Source of the DNA: JALENY01 sp036310185
GTDB taxonomy: Bacteria; Bacillota; Clostridia; Lachnospirales; Lachnospiraceae
Direction of reading: 5' to 3'
NCBI GenBank assembly: GCA_036310185.1
Contig: JAXJSH010000008.1
Location: 1-25,913 of the forward strand
DNA: 25,913 nt
In this document: positions 7,681 through 15,092 of the stretch, piece by piece
Layout: the number at the start of each line of letters is the position of its first letter
How positions within the stretch are numbered: the stretch's first letter is position 1
Notes under the pieces: generated by a model
What the model saw: only the letters and a program-made list of their open reading frames with translations
Database searches by the model: none
Told to the model about the DNA's origin: nothing
Made by a program: the position numbers and the translations under genes

Positions 7681-8541
7681 CTATTTAAGGTAAAATCTTC
7701 CTGAAGCGCCGCAGGGCAGTATCAATCCATTTGAAGAAACCGGAAGACCGATTTCCTGAGATTCCACGATTCCGTCATATTTGCGGAGTGCAGTTGACAG
7801 CATATAAGTCAGTACCGCCGGTGCAAGTCCTGTAGTATAGGAATTCACCAGGAAAAACAGCGGGTTGTCACTGAGCAGTTTTTCACAGAGACAGATGAGC
7901 GGATAAATGGCATCCTCGATTTTCCAGATCTCGCCTTTTGGTCCGCGTCCGTAGGAAGGCGGATCCATGATAATGGCATCGTAATGGTTGCCGCGGCGGA
8001 TTTCACGTTCCACAAACTTCTGGCAGTCATCAACGATCCAGCGGATCGGCGCTTCTTTTAATCCGGATGATACGGCATTTTCTTTTGCCCAGTTTACCAT
8101 ACCTTTGGATGCATCCACGTGTGTGACGGATGCGCCGGCAGCGGCAGCGGCCAGTGTGGCACCGCCCGTGTAGGCAAAAAGATTCAGGACTTTGATCGGT
8201 CTGCCGGCATTTCGGATCAGATTGCCGAACCAGTCCCAGTTGGCCGCCTGTTCCGGAAACAGGCCGGTATGTTTGAAACTGAATGGTTTCAGGTTAAAAG
8301 TCAGGCTTTTGTAGGAAATGGTCCACTGCTGGGGCAGATCAAAAAACTCCCATTCTCCGCCGCCCTTTTTGCTGCGGTGATAGTGAGCGTTCCTATTGCG
8401 CCAGCCTTTTTCTTTGCGCGGGGTATCCCAGATTACCTGGGGGTCCGGACGGACCAGCAGATAGTCGCCCCAGCGCTCCAGCTTTTCTCCTTTTGAAGTA
8501 TCGATTATTTCATAGTCTTTCCAATGGTCAGCTACCCACAT
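7681..8541 (-). CDS. Class I SAM-dependent RNA methyltransferase, RlmI/RlmK-like
   Basis: A 286-residue cytoplasmic methyltransferase of the group that contains 23S rRNA methylases RlmI/RlmK (Methyltrans_SAM). Seen: SAM-binding motif I VLNLFAYTGGATLAAAAAG at about 118-136, acidic motif II THVDAS, and catalytic-site motif IMDPPSYGRGP at about 191-201. The N-terminus lacks an obvious PUA domain, unlike full-length RlmI. The reading frame extends upstream to 8679, but AGGAGG lies 9 nt before the ATG at 8541 and the extra 46 residues do not look like protein, so 8541 is used. rRNA is the probable substrate, but position and base are unknown. It is transcribed alone, with a leader hairpin and convergent terminator. 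Confidence 0.85.
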   Translation of the reverse strand: MWVADHWKDYEIIDTSKGEKLERWGDYLLVRPDPQVIWDTPRKEKGWRNRNAHYHRSKKGGGEWEFFDLPQQWTISYKSLTFNLKPFSFKHTGLFPEQAANWDWFGNLIRNAGRPIKVLNLFAYTGGATLAAAAAGASVTHVDASKGMVNWAKENAVSSGLKEAPIRWIVDDCQKFVEREIRRGNHYDAIIMDPPSYGRGPKGEIWKIEDAIYPLICLCEKLLSDNPLFFLVNSYTTGLAPAVLTYMLSTALRKYDGIVESQEIGLPVSSNGLILPCGASGRFYLK

Positions 8542-8586
8542 CGGTTTAGGCCTCCTGTTTTGTCTGAATGATATTTTAATAAGAAA

Positions 8587-8604
8587 ACACTCCCGCCGGA
8601 GTGT
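8587..8604 (-). promoter_or_regulatory. Terminator-like hairpin in methyltransferase leader (possible attenuator)
   Basis: On the minus strand a 7-bp stem (ACACTCC/GGAGTGT) with a GGCG loop is followed directly by TTTCTTATT. It lies between the mapped-by-sequence promoter (8672-8644) and the ribosome binding site of the gene starting at 8541. A second small stem (GTCGG 8632-8628 with CCGAC 8614-8610 on the transcript) precedes it. This arrangement resembles transcription attenuation, but no known regulatory RNA family is recognised. Confidence 0.4.
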
Positions 8605-8643
8605 GTGGTGTCGGTTACATAGAAGGTCCGACTTGCTGTGTCT

Positions 8644-8672
8644 ATTGTAACATACACGAAACGGGCGGACAA
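8644..8672 (-). promoter_or_regulatory. Promoter of the methyltransferase gene
   Basis: On the minus strand TTGTCC (8672-8667), a 17-bp spacer and TACAAT (8649-8644) give a good sigma-A match. Transcription would begin near 8637 and leave a leader of about 95 nt. Confidence 0.6.
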
Positions 8673-8781
8673 GAGCCATCCTTTTGCATTGAAACAGAAA
8701 TCCGATCAGAGAAAGAGTGCCTGTTCACGGAAATGACGAAAATTTCCCTGAAAATGCCGCAGTTACTGCATTCTTTGTATA

Positions 8782-8810
8782 TTGACATGCAAAAAAAAGA
8801 GAAGTAAAAT
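8782..8810 (+). promoter_or_regulatory. Promoter of the aminotransferase-sortase-DUF951-sirtuin operon
   Basis: Consensus TTGACA (8782-8787), a 17-bp A-rich spacer and TAAAAT (8805-8810). The predicted start is near 8817, about 45 nt before the ATG. The 320-bp gene-free stretch 8542-8861 is otherwise taken up by the divergent methyltransferase promoter and leader. Confidence 0.8.
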
Positions 8811-8861
8811 AAAAAATATTATGGGCAGACTGGAATCTGCACATATATTGAGGAGGTTATT

Positions 8862-10151
8862 ATGAAGGCGTACAGAGAAATGAGCAGAGAAGAACTGCTT
8901 CAGGAAAAAAAATCCCTGGAAGCACAGTTCGAAGAAGTAAAGGCAAAAAATTTGAAACTGGATATGTCCCGCGGTAAACCTGCACAGGCACAGCTGGATA
9001 TCGGAAACGGCATGATGGATACCCTGAACAGCCAGTCTGACCTTAGAGCAGAAGACGGCGTTGACTGCAGAAACTACGGTATTCTGGATGGTATTCCGGA
9101 AGCGAAAAAACTGCTTGGTGATATGTCCGAAGTTCCGGCAGAAAACATGATCATCTATGGTAACTCCAGCTTGAGTATTATGTTTGACACCATTTCCAGA
9201 AGTATGTTGAAGGGTGTATGCGGCAGCACACCGTGGTGCAAACTGGATTCCGTAAAATTCCTTTGTCCGGCACCGGGTTATGACCGTCATTTTGCAATTT
9301 CCGAATACTTCGGTATTGAAAACGTATACGTTCCCATGCTTCCGACGGGACCGGATATGGACATCGTAGAAGAAATGGTAAAAGATCCGGCCGTAAAAGG
9401 TATCTGGTGTGTACCGAAATATTCCAATCCGCTGGGTATCACATTCTCCGATGAGACCGTTCGCCGTTTTGCAAACCTGAAACCGGCAGCAGAAGATTTC
9501 CGTATTTTCTGGGATAACGCATATTCCATCCATCATCTGTACGATGAACCGGAAAATCAGGATTTCCTTCTTGAGATCTTAAGTGAATGTGAAAAAGCAG
9601 GCAATCCGGATATGGTTTACAAGTTTATTTCCACATCAAAAGTAAGCTTCCCGGGATCCGGTGTGGCAGCAGTAACTGCATCCAAGAGAAACCTGGAAGA
9701 TTTTGCAAAGAGCATGACTATTCAGACCATCGGCCATGACAAAGTAAATCAGCTCCGTCACGTTCGTTTCTTTAAAGATATGGACGGTATGCACGCACAC
9801 ATGAGAAAACATGCGGCAATTTTGCGTCCGAAGTTCGAGGCTGTACTGGATGGTCTTGAGAAAAATCTGGGCGGACTTGGCATTGGTGAATGGACAAAAC
9901 CGCGCGGAGGATACTTCATTTCCTTTGATGCAATGGAAGGCTGCGCGAAGAAAATCGTTGCAAAAGCAAAAGAGGCAGGTCTTGTTATGACAACTGCAGG
10001 CGCAACATTCCCATACGGAAAGGATCCGAAAGATTCCAACATCCGTATTGCACCGTCTTATCCGACACCGGAAGAGCTGGCTGTTGCGACCGAGATTTTC
10101 GTACTCAGCGTAAAACTGGTAAGTGTTGACAAATTATTAGAAGAAAATTAA
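8862..10151 (+). CDS. PLP-dependent class I aminotransferase (aspartate aminotransferase-like)
   Basis: Fold-type I PLP enzyme of 429 residues, most like the subgroup Pfam calls aspartate amino-transferase (PF12897), often annotated as MocR-like aminotransferase although no helix-turn-helix domain is present here. Seen: N-terminal LDMSRGKPAQAQLDI, YGNSSLSIMFDTISR around the cofactor phosphate site, CVPKYSNPLG with Asn189, WDNAYSIHHL with Asp218 and Tyr221, and the Schiff-base lysine at about 260 in STSKVSFPGSGVA. It most likely moves amino groups between aspartate or another amino acid and 2-oxoglutarate. AGGAGG precedes the ATG. It is the first gene of a tight four-gene operon; its TAA shares one base with the next ATG, so the two are probably translationally coupled. 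Confidence 0.92.
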   Translation: MKAYREMSREELLQEKKSLEAQFEEVKAKNLKLDMSRGKPAQAQLDIGNGMMDTLNSQSDLRAEDGVDCRNYGILDGIPEAKKLLGDMSEVPAENMIIYGNSSLSIMFDTISRSMLKGVCGSTPWCKLDSVKFLCPAPGYDRHFAISEYFGIENVYVPMLPTGPDMDIVEEMVKDPAVKGIWCVPKYSNPLGITFSDETVRRFANLKPAAEDFRIFWDNAYSIHHLYDEPENQDFLLEILSECEKAGNPDMVYKFISTSKVSFPGSGVAAVTASKRNLEDFAKSMTIQTIGHDKVNQLRHVRFFKDMDGMHAHMRKHAAILRPKFEAVLDGLEKNLGGLGIGEWTKPRGGYFISFDAMEGCAKKIVAKAKEAGLVMTTAGATFPYGKDPKDSNIRIAPSYPTPEELAVATEIFVLSVKLVSVDKLLEEN

Positions 10152-10993
10152 TGAAAAGTACTGAAAAGAAAAAAGAAAAAAAGAAAAAAACTGCGGGCAG
10201 TATCCTGCTGGATCTGATTCTGGTGATTGCCATCGGCGTCATGATCTTTGCAGGGTATAACCTGTACAAAATATTCAGTGAATACAAAGAAGGCGAAGAG
10301 GAATACGAGGGTCTGCAGCAGTATGTGCAGGAAGTGGTCACTCCCGCACCGTCCGCTGGGACGGACACCGATGGGGAGCCGGTGATCGATCCGGAAACAG
10401 GACTTCCCATAGAGGCACAGGAGGTGGCAGCCTGTCCGATTACGGTCAACTTTGAGGAGCTGAAAGCGGTAAACCCGGATATAGTTGGATGGATATATAT
10501 AGAAGCGATTCCGAATATCAGCTATCCCATTGTTCAGGGAACCGATAATGAATATTATCTGAAGCATACGGTAGAAAAGACCAGGAATTCATCTGCGTCG
10601 ATCTTTTTGGATTACCAGAACAGTCCGGATTTTACCGACGCGAATACGATCATCTATGGTCATAATATGAAAAATCAGTCCATGTTCGGACTGCTGAAAA
10701 AAATGCGTGATCAGAGCGTTTATGATGAAAGTCCCTATATCTGGATTCTGACACCGTCAGGGGATTACCTTTACGAGGTATTTTCAGCCTGTGAAGTATC
10801 GGCAAATGACGAGGTATATACGCTGTTCAGTGCCGGCGGTGAGGAATTCAAGTCATATCTGGAAAAAATGCAGGCCAAATCCGATGTGGTAAATGACATG
10901 ACATTTACCGGAGACGAATATATCATTACCCTGTCTACCTGTACCGGAAACGACGCGACCCGCTGTGTGGTACAGGCTGCCTGGAAGGAGTGA
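10151..10993 (+). CDS. srtB: Class B sortase
   Basis: Membrane-anchored cysteine transpeptidase of 280 residues that attaches surface proteins to peptidoglycan. Seen: a Lys-rich N-terminus, one transmembrane helix at about 16-36, an acidic linker with APSAGTDTDG repeats of low complexity, then the sortase beta-barrel from about 95. Catalytic residues are present: His171 in IIYGHNM, Cys264 in ITLSTCTG and Arg271 in NDATRCVV. The block FEELKAVNPDIVGWIYI and the long helix between strands are class B features. No weak or separate promoter is needed: the start ATG overlaps the stop of the aminotransferase gene (TAATG). No protein with a recognisable sorting signal is encoded in this window, so substrates lie elsewhere. 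Confidence 0.93.
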   Translation: MKSTEKKKEKKKKTAGSILLDLILVIAIGVMIFAGYNLYKIFSEYKEGEEEYEGLQQYVQEVVTPAPSAGTDTDGEPVIDPETGLPIEAQEVAACPITVNFEELKAVNPDIVGWIYIEAIPNISYPIVQGTDNEYYLKHTVEKTRNSSASIFLDYQNSPDFTDANTIIYGHNMKNQSMFGLLKKMRDQSVYDESPYIWILTPSGDYLYEVFSACEVSANDEVYTLFSAGGEEFKSYLEKMQAKSDVVNDMTFTGDEYIITLSTCTGNDATRCVVQAAWKE

Positions 10994-10998
10994 TACCA

Positions 10999-11184
10999 GT
11001 GCATATTGAAATCGGTGATATTATAACCATGAAAAAACCGCATCCATGCGGCAGTAATCAGTGGGAAGTACTTCGTGTTGGAGCAGATTTCCGCCTGAAA
11101 TGCTGCGGCTGCGGTCATCAGGTTATGTTAAAAAGAACACTTGTGGAGAAAAATACCAGGGCGGTGGAACATCCGGCCCCGTAA
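10999..11184 (+). CDS. DUF951 family protein
   Basis: A 61-residue protein of unknown function, conserved in Firmicutes. Seen: the family hallmark MKKPHPCGSNQWEVLRVGAD and a Cys-rich end (KCCGCGHQVML), which with Cys of HPCG could bind a metal; that is inference. The start chosen is GTG at 10999, 8 nt after GGAAGGAG (10983-10990) and matching the usual family N-terminus; a GTG at 10990 would overlap that site. It begins 5 nt after the sortase stop and is followed within 13 nt by the sirtuin start, so it belongs to the same operon. Confidence 0.88.
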   Translation: MHIEIGDIITMKKPHPCGSNQWEVLRVGADFRLKCCGCGHQVMLKRTLVEKNTRAVEHPAP

Positions 11185-11197
11185 AGGAGGCAGTCCC

Positions 11198-11938
11198 ATG
11201 TCAGATTTACAGCAGCAGATCGAAACATTTGCCGCACTTTTGCGGGAATCCGACAACATTGTGTTTTTTGGCGGAGCAGGCGTATCGACGGAAAGCAATA
11301 TTCCGGACTTTCGCAGCACCGACGGACTTTATCATCAGCAGTATGATTATCCGCCGGAGACGATTTTAAGCCATACCTTTTTTATGCGTAACACCGAAGC
11401 ATTTTACCGTTTTTATAAAGCGAAGATGCTGATGCTGGATGCAAAGCCGAATCCGGCCCATCTGGCACTGGCGAAGCTGGAAGAAATGGGAAAACTGAAA
11501 GGGATTATCACCCAGAATATCGACGGTCTTCATCAGGCCGCAGGAAGCAAAAATGTGCAGGAACTTCACGGCTCCGTTTTGCGCAATTATTGTATGCGCT
11601 GTGGAGAGTCATATGATGCCCGGTACATGAAACAGGCGGATGGCGTGCCCCGGTGCAGAAAATGCGGCGGTATCATTAAACCGGACGTGGTTCTCTATGA
11701 GGAAGGCCTTGACAATGATACGATCAGCCAATCCGTGTCCGCCATTGCCAATGCGGATGTGCTTATTATCGGCGGAACTTCTCTTGTGGTATACCCGGCA
11801 GCCGGGCTCGTCGATTACTACAGAGGGAAGAAGCTGGTTCTGATTAATCGGGACAGCACACCGAGAGACGGCCGTGCGGATCTGATCATCCGGGCACCCA
11901 TTGGACAGGTATTTTCAAAAGCAATGGAATTGCTGTAA
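11198..11938 (+). CDS. Sir2-family NAD-dependent protein deacylase (sirtuin)
   Basis: Cytoplasmic sirtuin of 246 residues that removes acyl groups from lysines and consumes NAD. Seen: NAD-binding GGAGVSTESNIPDFRS at 25-40, ITQNIDGLH at 104-112 with catalytic His124 in QELHGS, zinc cysteines 132 and 135 (CMRC) and 153 and 156 (CRKC), VVLYEEGL near 164-171, and GGTSLVVYPAA. The set of residues resembles bacterial deacetylases such as Thermotoga Sir2 more than class III desuccinylases, but specificity is not certain. The frame is open to 11141; AAAGGAGG at 11183-11190 fixes the ATG at 11198. It is the last gene of the aminotransferase operon and is followed by a weak terminator. Confidence 0.94.
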   Translation: MSDLQQQIETFAALLRESDNIVFFGGAGVSTESNIPDFRSTDGLYHQQYDYPPETILSHTFFMRNTEAFYRFYKAKMLMLDAKPNPAHLALAKLEEMGKLKGIITQNIDGLHQAAGSKNVQELHGSVLRNYCMRCGESYDARYMKQADGVPRCRKCGGIIKPDVVLYEEGLDNDTISQSVSAIANADVLIIGGTSLVVYPAAGLVDYYRGKKLVLINRDSTPRDGRADLIIRAPIGQVFSKAMELL

Positions 11939-11955
11939 AATGCGTTACAAAAAGG

Positions 11956-11987
11956 TTGAAAAACAGGAAAAGTTTGTCAATTTTTTT
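11956..11987 (+). terminator. Weak intrinsic terminator after the sirtuin gene
   Basis: TTGAAAAAC (11956-11964) pairs with GTTTGTCAA (11972-11980) with one mismatch and a 7-nt loop, followed at once by seven Ts (11981-11987). The stem is AT-rich, so termination may be partial. Confidence 0.55.
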
Positions 11988-11999
11988 GCGGTTGTCAGC

Positions 12000-12028
12000 T
12001 TGCATTTCTTTTGAAAATATGGTAACAT
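12000..12028 (+). promoter_or_regulatory. Promoter of rpsF-ssb-rpsR
   Basis: TTGCAT (12000-12005), a 17-bp spacer and TAACAT (12023-12028). It predicts a start near 12035 and a leader of about 115 nt that contains the structure described next. Confidence 0.55.
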
Positions 12029-12037
12029 ATTTATCCG

Positions 12038-12119
12038 TGGCGTGGTGTTTTGCGCCATGATCCTTGTTTCTCCCGCTAAGGAGTCCGGGCACGACCATCA
12101 TAAGCCCGCAAAACAAGGG
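12038..12119 (+). ncRNA. Ribosomal protein leader, S6:S18 type
   Basis: The rpsF leader folds into a hairpin TGGCG/CGCCA (12038-12042, 12053-12057) followed by a junction closed by CCTTGTTT/AAACAAGG (12062-12069, 12111-12118). The junction holds CTCC/GGAG (12070-12073, 12080-12083) and CGGGC/GCCCG (12086-12090, 12104-12108), with an unpaired TCC next to the latter. Many bacteria control this operon by binding of the S6:S18 complex to a leader with a CCG element in an internal bulge. Position and shape fit that class; exact membership is inference. Confidence 0.55.
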
Positions 12120-12151
12120 AGAAGCCAATAGACCAGAAGGAGGTAAAAAGC

Positions 12152-12442
12152 ATGAGCAAATATGAATTAGCGTTAGTTGTAAATGCTAAGATCGAGGACG
12201 AAGCTCGCGCAGCTGTAGTAGAGAAAGCAAAAGCTTACATTGAGCGTTTTGGTGGAACTGTTACAGAAGTTGAAGAATGGGGTAAGAAAAGATTAGCTTA
12301 CGAAATTCAGAAAATGCGTGAAGGTTTCTACTACTTCATCCAGTTCGAAGCAGCTACAGACTGTCCGGCAGAACTCGAAAAGAGAATGCGTATCATGGAC
12401 AACGTATTAAGATATTTAATCGTGAACAAAGACGAAAAATAA
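12152..12442 (+). CDS. rpsF: 30S ribosomal protein S6
   Basis: A 96-residue protein of the small ribosomal subunit platform that pairs with S18. Seen: YELALVVNAKIED at the start, the FGGTVTEVEEWGKKRLAYEI segment centred near residue 40, GFYYFIQFEA, and LEKRMRIMDNVLRYLIV at the end. Length is normal (about 95-100). AGGAGG lies about 9 nt upstream. It is first in the classic rpsF-ssb-rpsR operon, and its leader is a probable autoregulatory site. Confidence 0.98.
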   Translation: MSKYELALVVNAKIEDEARAAVVEKAKAYIERFGGTVTEVEEWGKKRLAYEIQKMREGFYYFIQFEAATDCPAELEKRMRIMDNVLRYLIVNKDEK

Positions 12443-12480
12443 TTTGTTCGCAGCACAGGTTGACCCAGAAAGGATGAATT

Positions 12481-12939
12481 ATGAATAAGGTTATTTTAAT
12501 GGGACGTTTAACCCGTGACCCGGAAGTTCGCTATAGCGCAGGCGAGAACGCACTGGCTATCGCAAGATATACACTGGCTGTTGACCGTCGTTTCAAAAGA
12601 GACGGAGAAGCAAGTGCAGATTTTATTCCGTGTGTAGTATTCGGCAAAAGTGCTGAGTTCGCAGAGAAGTATTTCCGTCAGGGAATGCGTGTTACCATCA
12701 GCGGACGCATCCAGACGGGCAGCTATACAAACAATGAAGGTAATCGTGTCTACACTACAGAGGTAGTGGTAGAAGAGCAGGAGTTCGCAGAGAGCAAGAG
12801 TGCAAGTCAGGCAAACGCTGCCGCATATCAGCCGCAGCAGTACAGCGCACCGGCACCGATGCAGTCAGCACCGAGACCGGCAGCGGACGGATTTATGAAT
12901 ATCCCGGAAGGCCTGGAAGAGGAACTCCCGTTTAGCTAA
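12481..12939 (+). CDS. ssb: Single-stranded DNA-binding protein
   Basis: A 152-residue SSB that coats single-stranded DNA during replication, recombination and repair. Seen: OB-fold from MNKVILMGRLTRDPEVRY to about residue 105, including FIPCVVFGKSAEFAEKYF; a Gln/Ala/Pro-rich linker; and the acidic C-terminal tip EEELPFS, a variant of the usual DDDIPF that recruits partner proteins. AAAGGATG lies upstream of the ATG. It is the middle gene of the operon, 38 bp after rpsF and 49 bp before rpsR. Confidence 0.97.
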   Translation: MNKVILMGRLTRDPEVRYSAGENALAIARYTLAVDRRFKRDGEASADFIPCVVFGKSAEFAEKYFRQGMRVTISGRIQTGSYTNNEGNRVYTTEVVVEEQEFAESKSASQANAAAYQPQQYSAPAPMQSAPRPAADGFMNIPEGLEEELPFS

Positions 12940-12988
12940 GAAGTGAGAAAACTTTCTTATAAAAGAATAATGAAAGGAGAGTTGAACA

Positions 12989-13252
12989 ATGGCTTACAAT
13001 AAAGCAGATCGTTCAGAAGGATTCAAACGTCGTGGACCGGCTCGCCGCCGTAAAAAAGTTTGTGTCTTCTGTGGTAAAGAGAACAACGAAATCGACTACA
13101 AGGATGTAAATAAATTAAAACGTTACGTATCTGAAAGAGGTAAAATTCTTCCGAGAAGAATTACCGGAAACTGCGCAAAACATCAGAGAGCAATCACAGT
13201 TGCTGTAAAACGCGCACGTCATCTTGCTATTATGCCGTATGTGGCTGACTAA
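12989..13252 (+). CDS. rpsR: 30S ribosomal protein S18
   Basis: An 87-residue basic protein of the 30S platform that binds S6. Seen: RRKKVCVFCGKENNEIDYKD, LKRYVSERGKILPRRITG and the C-terminal HQRAITVAVKRARHLAIMPY. Cysteines of CVFC with the later GNCAKH suggest a zinc-binding (C+) form of S18; that is inference. GAAAGGAG precedes the start. A terminator lies just beyond. Confidence 0.98.
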   Translation: MAYNKADRSEGFKRRGPARRRKKVCVFCGKENNEIDYKDVNKLKRYVSERGKILPRRITGNCAKHQRAITVAVKRARHLAIMPYVAD

Positions 13253-13262
13253 TAAGCTTGTT

Positions 13263-13295
13263 AGGGGTATCACTGAATAGGTGGTGCCTCTTTTT
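13263..13295 (+). terminator. Intrinsic terminator of rpsF-ssb-rpsR
   Basis: An 11-bp stem (13263-13273 with 13281-13291, three G-U pairs) and a 7-nt loop are followed by TTTTTATTT. It begins 10 bp after the rpsR stop. Confidence 0.85.
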
Positions 13296-13323
13296 ATTTA
13301 TAAATATGGAAAGCGATTGCGTA

Positions 13324-13352
13324 TAGACCTTCGTGGAAAAAGATTGTATAAT
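13324..13352 (+). promoter_or_regulatory. Promoter of the DUF4080 radical SAM gene
   Basis: TAGACC (13324-13329), a 17-bp spacer and a perfect TATAAT (13347-13352). The predicted leader of about 60 nt contains a small hairpin (GCTGCC 13387-13392, GGCGGC 13400-13405) directly ahead of the GGAG ribosome binding site. Confidence 0.65.
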
Positions 13353-13419
13353 TTTCAGGAAGTCAGTCATAAAAGACTGTATGAAAGCTGCCTTTAAAAG
13401 GCGGCAGAATGGAGCATTT

Positions 13420-14970
13420 ATGAAATATTTACTGGTAGCGATCAATGCAAAATATATTCATTCCAATCTGGCAGTATACAGCCTGAAGGCTTTTGCCGAG
13501 AAAAAGGGAATTCCGGTTGAACTGCGGGAATACACCATCAATCAGCCAAAAGATTATATTCTCAAAGATATTTATATGCAAAAGCCGGATGCCGTATTCT
13601 TTTCCTGCTATATCTGGAATATCGATTATGTGGAATCCATCGTGAAAAATCTGAATCAGGTCAGCCCAAAACTTCCGATTTTTCTCGGCGGTCCGGAGGT
13701 TTCCTTTGATGCACGGGAGGTATTGAAACGTCTGCCGTTCCTGGCAGGGGTTATGCGCGGCGAGGGAGAAGAGACTTTTGCAGGTATTCTGCAGTGCGAC
13801 TGGAATGAGCTGGTCTGGGGGCATGTCTACGGCAGTATACCGGTGAACATGGATGACCTGCCTTTTGTCTATGAAAATATGAATATGGATGATCTGGAAC
13901 ATCGGATCATCTATTATGAGAGCAGCCGCGGCTGTCCGTTTTCCTGCAGCTATTGTCTTTCCTCGGTGGATAAGCATCTGAGATTCCGCAGCCTGGATCT
14001 GGTGAAAAAAGAACTTCAGTTTTTTATCGATCACAAAGTTCCCCAGGTGAAGTTTGTAGATCGTACTTTTAACTGCAAAAAGGACCATGCACTTGCAATC
14101 TGGCGTTATATTCTGGAACACGATCAGGGGTATACCAATTTCCATTTTGAGGTGGCAGCGGATCTGCTGACAGATGAAATGCTGGAAGTGATGGCACAGA
14201 TGCGCCCGGGGCTGATTCAGCTTGAAATCGGTGTGCAGTCCACCAATCCGGAGACGCTAAAAGCAATTCGAAGAACCATGAAGTTTGAAAAAGTGGCAGA
14301 GCTTGTAGATCGCATTCACAGCTTCAAAAACATCCATCAGCATCTGGATCTGATAGCAGGTCTGCCATATGAAGATTACGAACGTTTTCGTCAGTCTTTC
14401 AACGAGGTATATGCACTTGGGCCCAATCAGCTGCAGCTTGGATTTCTGAAAGTGCTGAAAGGATCCAATATGCATCAGATGGCGGAGTATTATGAATGCC
14501 GTTATCGAAAAGATGCGCCCTATGAGGTGCTTTCTACCCAGTGGATCACATTTGATGAGCTGATCAAACTGAAATCTGTGGATAAAATGGTCGATATTTA
14601 TTATAACAGTGGACAATTTATCACATGTCTGCCTTATCTTGTAGAAGCTTTTGAGACACCTTTTGATTTTTTCCTGAGTCTTGGGGCATTCTATGAGAAA
14701 AAGGGGTATGAGATTCTGTCCCATTCCCGCATACGCCGTTATGACATTCTGCTGGAATTTGCGGAAGACTGCAATGCCGGTTATGGCGGCAGCATCAGCC
14801 ATATTGATACGGAAAATCTCAAAAAGCAGATGACCATAGATCTGTATCTGCGTGAAAAGCTGAAAAAAGCACCGGTGTGGGCGGTGGATCTGACTGGGGA
14901 GTATACTTTTGATTATGAAAAGAGAGACCCGTTGTCCGGAAACGCCCGTATGCAGACTGTAACTGCTTAG
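13420..14970 (+). CDS. B12-binding-domain radical SAM protein, DUF4080 family
   Basis: A 516-residue iron-sulfur enzyme of unknown reaction. Domains in order: a Rossmann-like cobalamin-binding domain (about 1-130, with INAKYIHSNLAVYSL, FFSCYIW, FLGGPEVSFDA, GEGEETF), a radical SAM barrel (about 162-370) whose [4Fe-4S] cysteines are C172, C176 and C179 in SRGCPFSCSYC, and a DUF4080 C-terminal domain. QLEIGVQSTNPETL and DLIAGLPYED are typical radical SAM core motifs. The DxHxxG cobalt-ligand motif is absent: only His14 lies at a similar place, so cobalamin, if bound, may be base-off without a His ligand. The frame is open to 13333 but GGAG at 13411 supports the ATG at 13420. It is transcribed separately from rpsR. 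B12-dependent methylation of an unknown substrate is a guess from the family. Confidence 0.9.
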   Translation: MKYLLVAINAKYIHSNLAVYSLKAFAEKKGIPVELREYTINQPKDYILKDIYMQKPDAVFFSCYIWNIDYVESIVKNLNQVSPKLPIFLGGPEVSFDAREVLKRLPFLAGVMRGEGEETFAGILQCDWNELVWGHVYGSIPVNMDDLPFVYENMNMDDLEHRIIYYESSRGCPFSCSYCLSSVDKHLRFRSLDLVKKELQFFIDHKVPQVKFVDRTFNCKKDHALAIWRYILEHDQGYTNFHFEVAADLLTDEMLEVMAQMRPGLIQLEIGVQSTNPETLKAIRRTMKFEKVAELVDRIHSFKNIHQHLDLIAGLPYEDYERFRQSFNEVYALGPNQLQLGFLKVLKGSNMHQMAEYYECRYRKDAPYEVLSTQWITFDELIKLKSVDKMVDIYYNSGQFITCLPYLVEAFETPFDFFLSLGAFYEKKGYEILSHSRIRRYDILLEFAEDCNAGYGGSISHIDTENLKKQMTIDLYLREKLKKAPVWAVDLTGEYTFDYEKRDPLSGNARMQTVTA

Positions 14971-15030
14971 AAGGTGCCCTTTATGAAATGTCAGAATACA
15001 ATAATCTGGCAAAATATGTGAGAAATCTGC

Positions 15031-15059
15031 TTGATACTTAAAAGGAAATCCCTTATGAT
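15031..15059 (+). promoter_or_regulatory. Promoter of the miniprotein-VanW-AIRS operon
   Basis: TTGATA (15031-15036), a 17-bp spacer and TATGAT (15054-15059). It predicts a start near 15066, about 27 nt ahead of the GTG at 15093. Confidence 0.7.
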
Positions 15060-15092
15060 GATATAAGAAATTGATGCAAGGAGGATGCGTGA

